A stretch of DNA of 24,411 bases, from the NCBI GenBank assembly GCA_020025255.1, contig JAHHSK010000029.1:1-24411 (forward strand), in the 5' to 3' direction. The translations under genes were made by a program, and so were the position numbers. A model generated the notes under the pieces. That model did not search any database. It was not told the DNA's origin and worked only from the letters and a program-made list of their open reading frames with translations. Of this stretch, positions 22,847 to 24,411 are shown piece after piece (positions within the stretch are counted from its first letter, which is position 1; each line of letters starts with the position of its first letter). The stretch is from Ruthenibacterium sp. GTDB lineage: Bacteria; Bacillota; Clostridia; Oscillospirales; Ruminococcaceae.

Positions 22847-23530
22847 ATGAGCGAAAAGGCCCAAAAATGGAAAAATGTCAGTGTAGTGATTGTGGTTATC
22901 GGTTTGGAACTTTTATTCGGGCCGGGACTGCTGTATTTGATAAAAAACAATGGCTTCGAAATATATTCAGCGTCACTGGCATCACAATACCCCGGAAAGA
23001 TCCTGCTGCAATGGGGTGTTTTAAGCATATATCCTGCAATCCTTGTTTTAGCGGCATGGCTTAGAAGGAAATCAGAATTTGTGCAGGATATAGGCTTGAA
23101 AATTTCGAAAAAACAGCAGAAAATATTAGTGCTTGCCATGAGTGCTGTCTTACTGGTCATGTCTATTGCTGCAATTGCAAAAACAGGCGATATTCTACTT
23201 ATTGTTCTGAATCTTGTGTTTTATCTGGCCGTAGTATCCTTTGCAGAAGAATTTATTCTTCGTGGTGTGTGCCCGCTCTTGCTTCGGGATTTTCCAAAAT
23301 TAGTGATTTATCTTCTGCCCAATATTTTGTTTGCCGGGCTGCATATCTTCGCGTATAACGGATTCCAACCGCTAAGCATGGAATATGTAATACATTTTCT
23401 CAGCTCTCAAATGCTGGGGCTGGTTGTGAGCGGGATGGCTTTCCAACTGATTAAAGATTATACCGGTACTCTTTGGATTCCCATTCTGCTTCATGCTATT
23501 TTAGATTTTTCGTCAGTATTATCCTACTAA
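22847..23530 (+). CDS. CPBP-family intramembrane glutamic endopeptidase
   Basis: The 227-residue multi-pass protein contains the three CPBP (CAAX protease and bacteriocin-processing) motifs: SFAEEFILRG (Glu-Glu about 134-135, Arg about 139), LFAGLHIF (His about 166) and LLHAILDF (His about 216). These residues form the active site of Rce1-like membrane proteases. Members in Firmicutes process peptides, give immunity to bacteriocins or have unknown roles. The ATG at 22847 has GGAGG 10 nt upstream; another ATG 15 nt earlier overlaps that site. The gene is AT-richer than those to the left, uses many ATA and TTA codons, and stands alone between a gene-poor stretch and a recombinase fragment, suggesting acquisition by transfer. 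No bacteriocin gene is visible next to it. Confidence 0.88.
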   Translation: MSEKAQKWKNVSVVIVVIGLELLFGPGLLYLIKNNGFEIYSASLASQYPGKILLQWGVLSIYPAILVLAAWLRRKSEFVQDIGLKISKKQQKILVLAMSAVLLVMSIAAIAKTGDILLIVLNLVFYLAVVSFAEEFILRGVCPLLLRDFPKLVIYLLPNILFAGLHIFAYNGFQPLSMEYVIHFLSSQMLGLVVSGMAFQLIKDYTGTLWIPILLHAILDFSSVLSY

Positions 23531-23626
23531 GCGATTGGATCGCACTACCATTTTAATTATTCTAACAGATTTACCCTGCGCTTGAATCTCTGCATAGAGA
23601 CAGCTATATTTGCAAAAGGGTCATAA

Positions 23627-23680
23627 GTAAAAAGCTGCGGGAAGCTCTCTTTTTTGGGATCTTCCCGCAGCTTTTTGCAA
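23627..23680 (+). terminator. Intrinsic terminator downstream of the CPBP protease gene
   Basis: A perfect 16-bp stem (23629-23644 with 23661-23676) closes a 16-nt loop. It begins with five A and ends with five T, so it could work in both orientations. It lies about 100 nt past the protease stop. Confidence 0.8.
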
Positions 23681-23712
23681 TTCTTCACTGTAAGTTCATC
23701 AAGAAAAGTTTT

Positions 23713-24018
23713 ATGCTTGCCACAAGGAGTATATATTCCATTGCTACGGCTTGGAAGATGCAAACAGACTGTTTCCCCGCAGCAAAAGCTTTCTCTATCA
23801 AGAGAGAGTATGGCTGCAATGCCTCGGGAGTAAAGAAGTGCCGCGTGCATGATATTCGTCACAGCCACGCCAGCCTGTTGGTAGAAATGGGCTACTCCCC
23901 TTTGCTGATCGCAGAGCGGCTGGGACAGGAACGGGTGCAGACCACCATGGAAACTTATAGTCACCTGTACTCCAACAAACAGGCGGAGGTCGCCTGTCAG
24001 CTGAACGGCATCTTGTAA
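23713..24018 (+). pseudogene. Tyrosine recombinase (phage/ICE integrase), C-terminal remnant
   Basis: Only the last ~90 residues of a site-specific integrase remain; complete proteins of this type are about 350-400 residues. Visible are ASGVKKCRVHDIRHSHASLL, which holds the HxxR catalytic box (His and Arg of HDIRHS), MGYSPLLIAERLG, and TTMETYSHLY, which holds the nucleophilic Tyr, followed by NKQAEVACQLNGIL as a natural C-terminus. The first catalytic Arg, the core-binding domain and the N-terminal arm-binding domain are absent: the sequence upstream in the same frame shows no homology before about 23750 and runs into the terminator at 23629-23676. No start signal precedes it. It is almost certainly non-functional and marks a decayed integrative element beside the 3' end of guaA. 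Confidence 0.85.
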
Positions 24019-24096
24019 CAGTGGCAACACCTTGGCACAATCCAAATTTCCTGCTGGCTATAAAAATCCGATCAGATGTAGCCATTTTGTATCCAC

Positions 24097-24144
24097 TAAA
24101 AACAAAGAATCCCGGAAAGCCTGTATTTTCAAGGCTTTCCGGGA
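24097..24144 (-). terminator. Intrinsic terminator of guaA
   Basis: A perfect 13-bp stem (24110-24122 with 24132-24144) with a 9-nt loop lies 20 nt past the guaA stop and is followed on the minus strand by a T-rich run (ATTCTTTGTTTTT). Confidence 0.82.
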
Positions 24145-24163
24145 CGCAGAATCACTTATTCGA

Positions 24164-24411
24164 TTATTCCCACTCGATCGTTCCGGAGGGCTTCGGGGTC
24201 AGATCATACAGAACACGATTTACACCCTTAACTTCTTCCGTAATACGCTTTGTGATTTTTGTGAGGAGCGCATAAGGAACCTCTTCGATCGATGCTGTCA
24301 TCGCATCTACGGTATTCACCGCGCGAAGGATAACCGGCCAATCAAACGTACGTTGCCCTGCGTTCACTCCAACCGATTTGAAATCCGGCACAACAGTAAA
24401 ATACTGCCACA
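24164..24411 (-). CDS. guaA: GMP synthase (glutamine-hydrolysing), C-terminal fragment
   Basis: The window ends inside a minus-strand gene; the last 81 codons or so are visible. The sequence runs from WQYFTVVPDFKSVGV at the window edge, through RAVNTVDAMTASIEEVPYALL, to VKGVNRVLYDLTPKPSGTIEWE at the stop. This is the dimerisation domain of GuaA, with the diagnostic KPPxTIEWE-type ending; here the second Pro is Ser. GuaA converts XMP to GMP using glutamine and ATP. The 3' end of guaA is a common attachment site for integrative elements, which fits the recombinase remnant immediately downstream. Confidence 0.95.
   Translation of the reverse strand, partial: WQYFTVVPDFKSVGVNAGQRTFDWPVILRAVNTVDAMTASIEEVPYALLTKITKRITEEVKGVNRVLYDLTPKPSGTIEWE

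Noticed and set aside
23557..24045. A 162-codon minus-strand reading frame across the recombinase fragment and the hairpin at 23629-23676
   Set aside because: Its left part encodes the terminator hairpin and its right part is the antisense of the recombinase remnant; no ribosome binding site or family match.
1..24411. CRISPR arrays, tRNA or rRNA genes, complete insertion sequences
   Set aside because: No regularly spaced repeats, tRNA-like cloverleaf elements, rRNA signatures or transposase genes were recognised on reading both strands.

Overview
The window looks like a chromosomal segment of a spore-forming, anaerobic, low-to-moderate GC Clostridia-type Firmicute. A gut Oscillospirales/Butyricicoccus-like bacterium is my inference. 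The support is a SpoIIQ-type forespore peptidase, strong GGAGG ribosome binding sites, a TcaA/YvbJ-like zinc-ribbon protein, a CsoR-family end and a Clostridia-style GuaA end. No rRNA, tRNA or CRISPR array was seen.

Layout. (1) 1-113: the 3' end of a CsoR-family metal-sensing repressor. (2) 336-6892, all minus strand: a surface-polysaccharide operon read as rfbC (dTDP-rhamnose epimerase), ABC-2 export permease, export ATPase, two paralogous tandem-domain GT2 glycosyltransferases, then a 5-formyl-THF cyclo-ligase. (3) 7055-10439: a minus-strand SpoIIQ-like M23 protein divergent from plus-strand psuG and a zinc-ribbon membrane protein. (4) 10636-12307: a TetR regulator divergent from an EamA exporter, sharing a 25-bp palindromic operator. 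(5) 12384-21858, all minus strand: a large peptidoglycan amino-sugar salvage cluster. In transcription order it is an RpiR/SIS regulator, murQ, a sugar-binding lipoprotein, two ABC permeases, anmK, cytoplasmic nagZ and a BadF-type amino-sugar kinase (MurK/NagK-like). (6) 21859-24163: a more AT-rich, gene-poor stretch holding a CPBP membrane protease and a truncated tyrosine recombinase beside the 3' end of guaA. (7) 24164-24411: the 3' end of guaA on the minus strand.

The most interesting unit is the salvage cluster. Read together, the genes describe uptake of a cell-wall disaccharide or anhydro sugar by an ABC importer, replacing the MurP PTS or AmpG used in the well-known pathways. NagZ, which has no signal peptide, would cleave the disaccharide inside the cell. 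AnmK would convert anhydro-MurNAc to MurNAc-6-P, MurQ would convert that to GlcNAc-6-P, and the BadF kinase would phosphorylate GlcNAc and/or MurNAc. The transporter has no ATPase of its own here. The presence of anmK implies 1,6-anhydro sugars, the products of lytic transglycosylases, which is not the textbook Gram-positive route.

The right end looks like the remains of an integrative element at the 3' end of guaA, a known integration hotspot: a recombinase fragment, foreign-looking composition, and nearly 1 kb without a convincing gene. Starts were re-chosen from ribosome binding sites for several genes (rfbC, the export ATPase, the EamA exporter, nagZ, the second sugar permease, the RpiR regulator and the CPBP protease).
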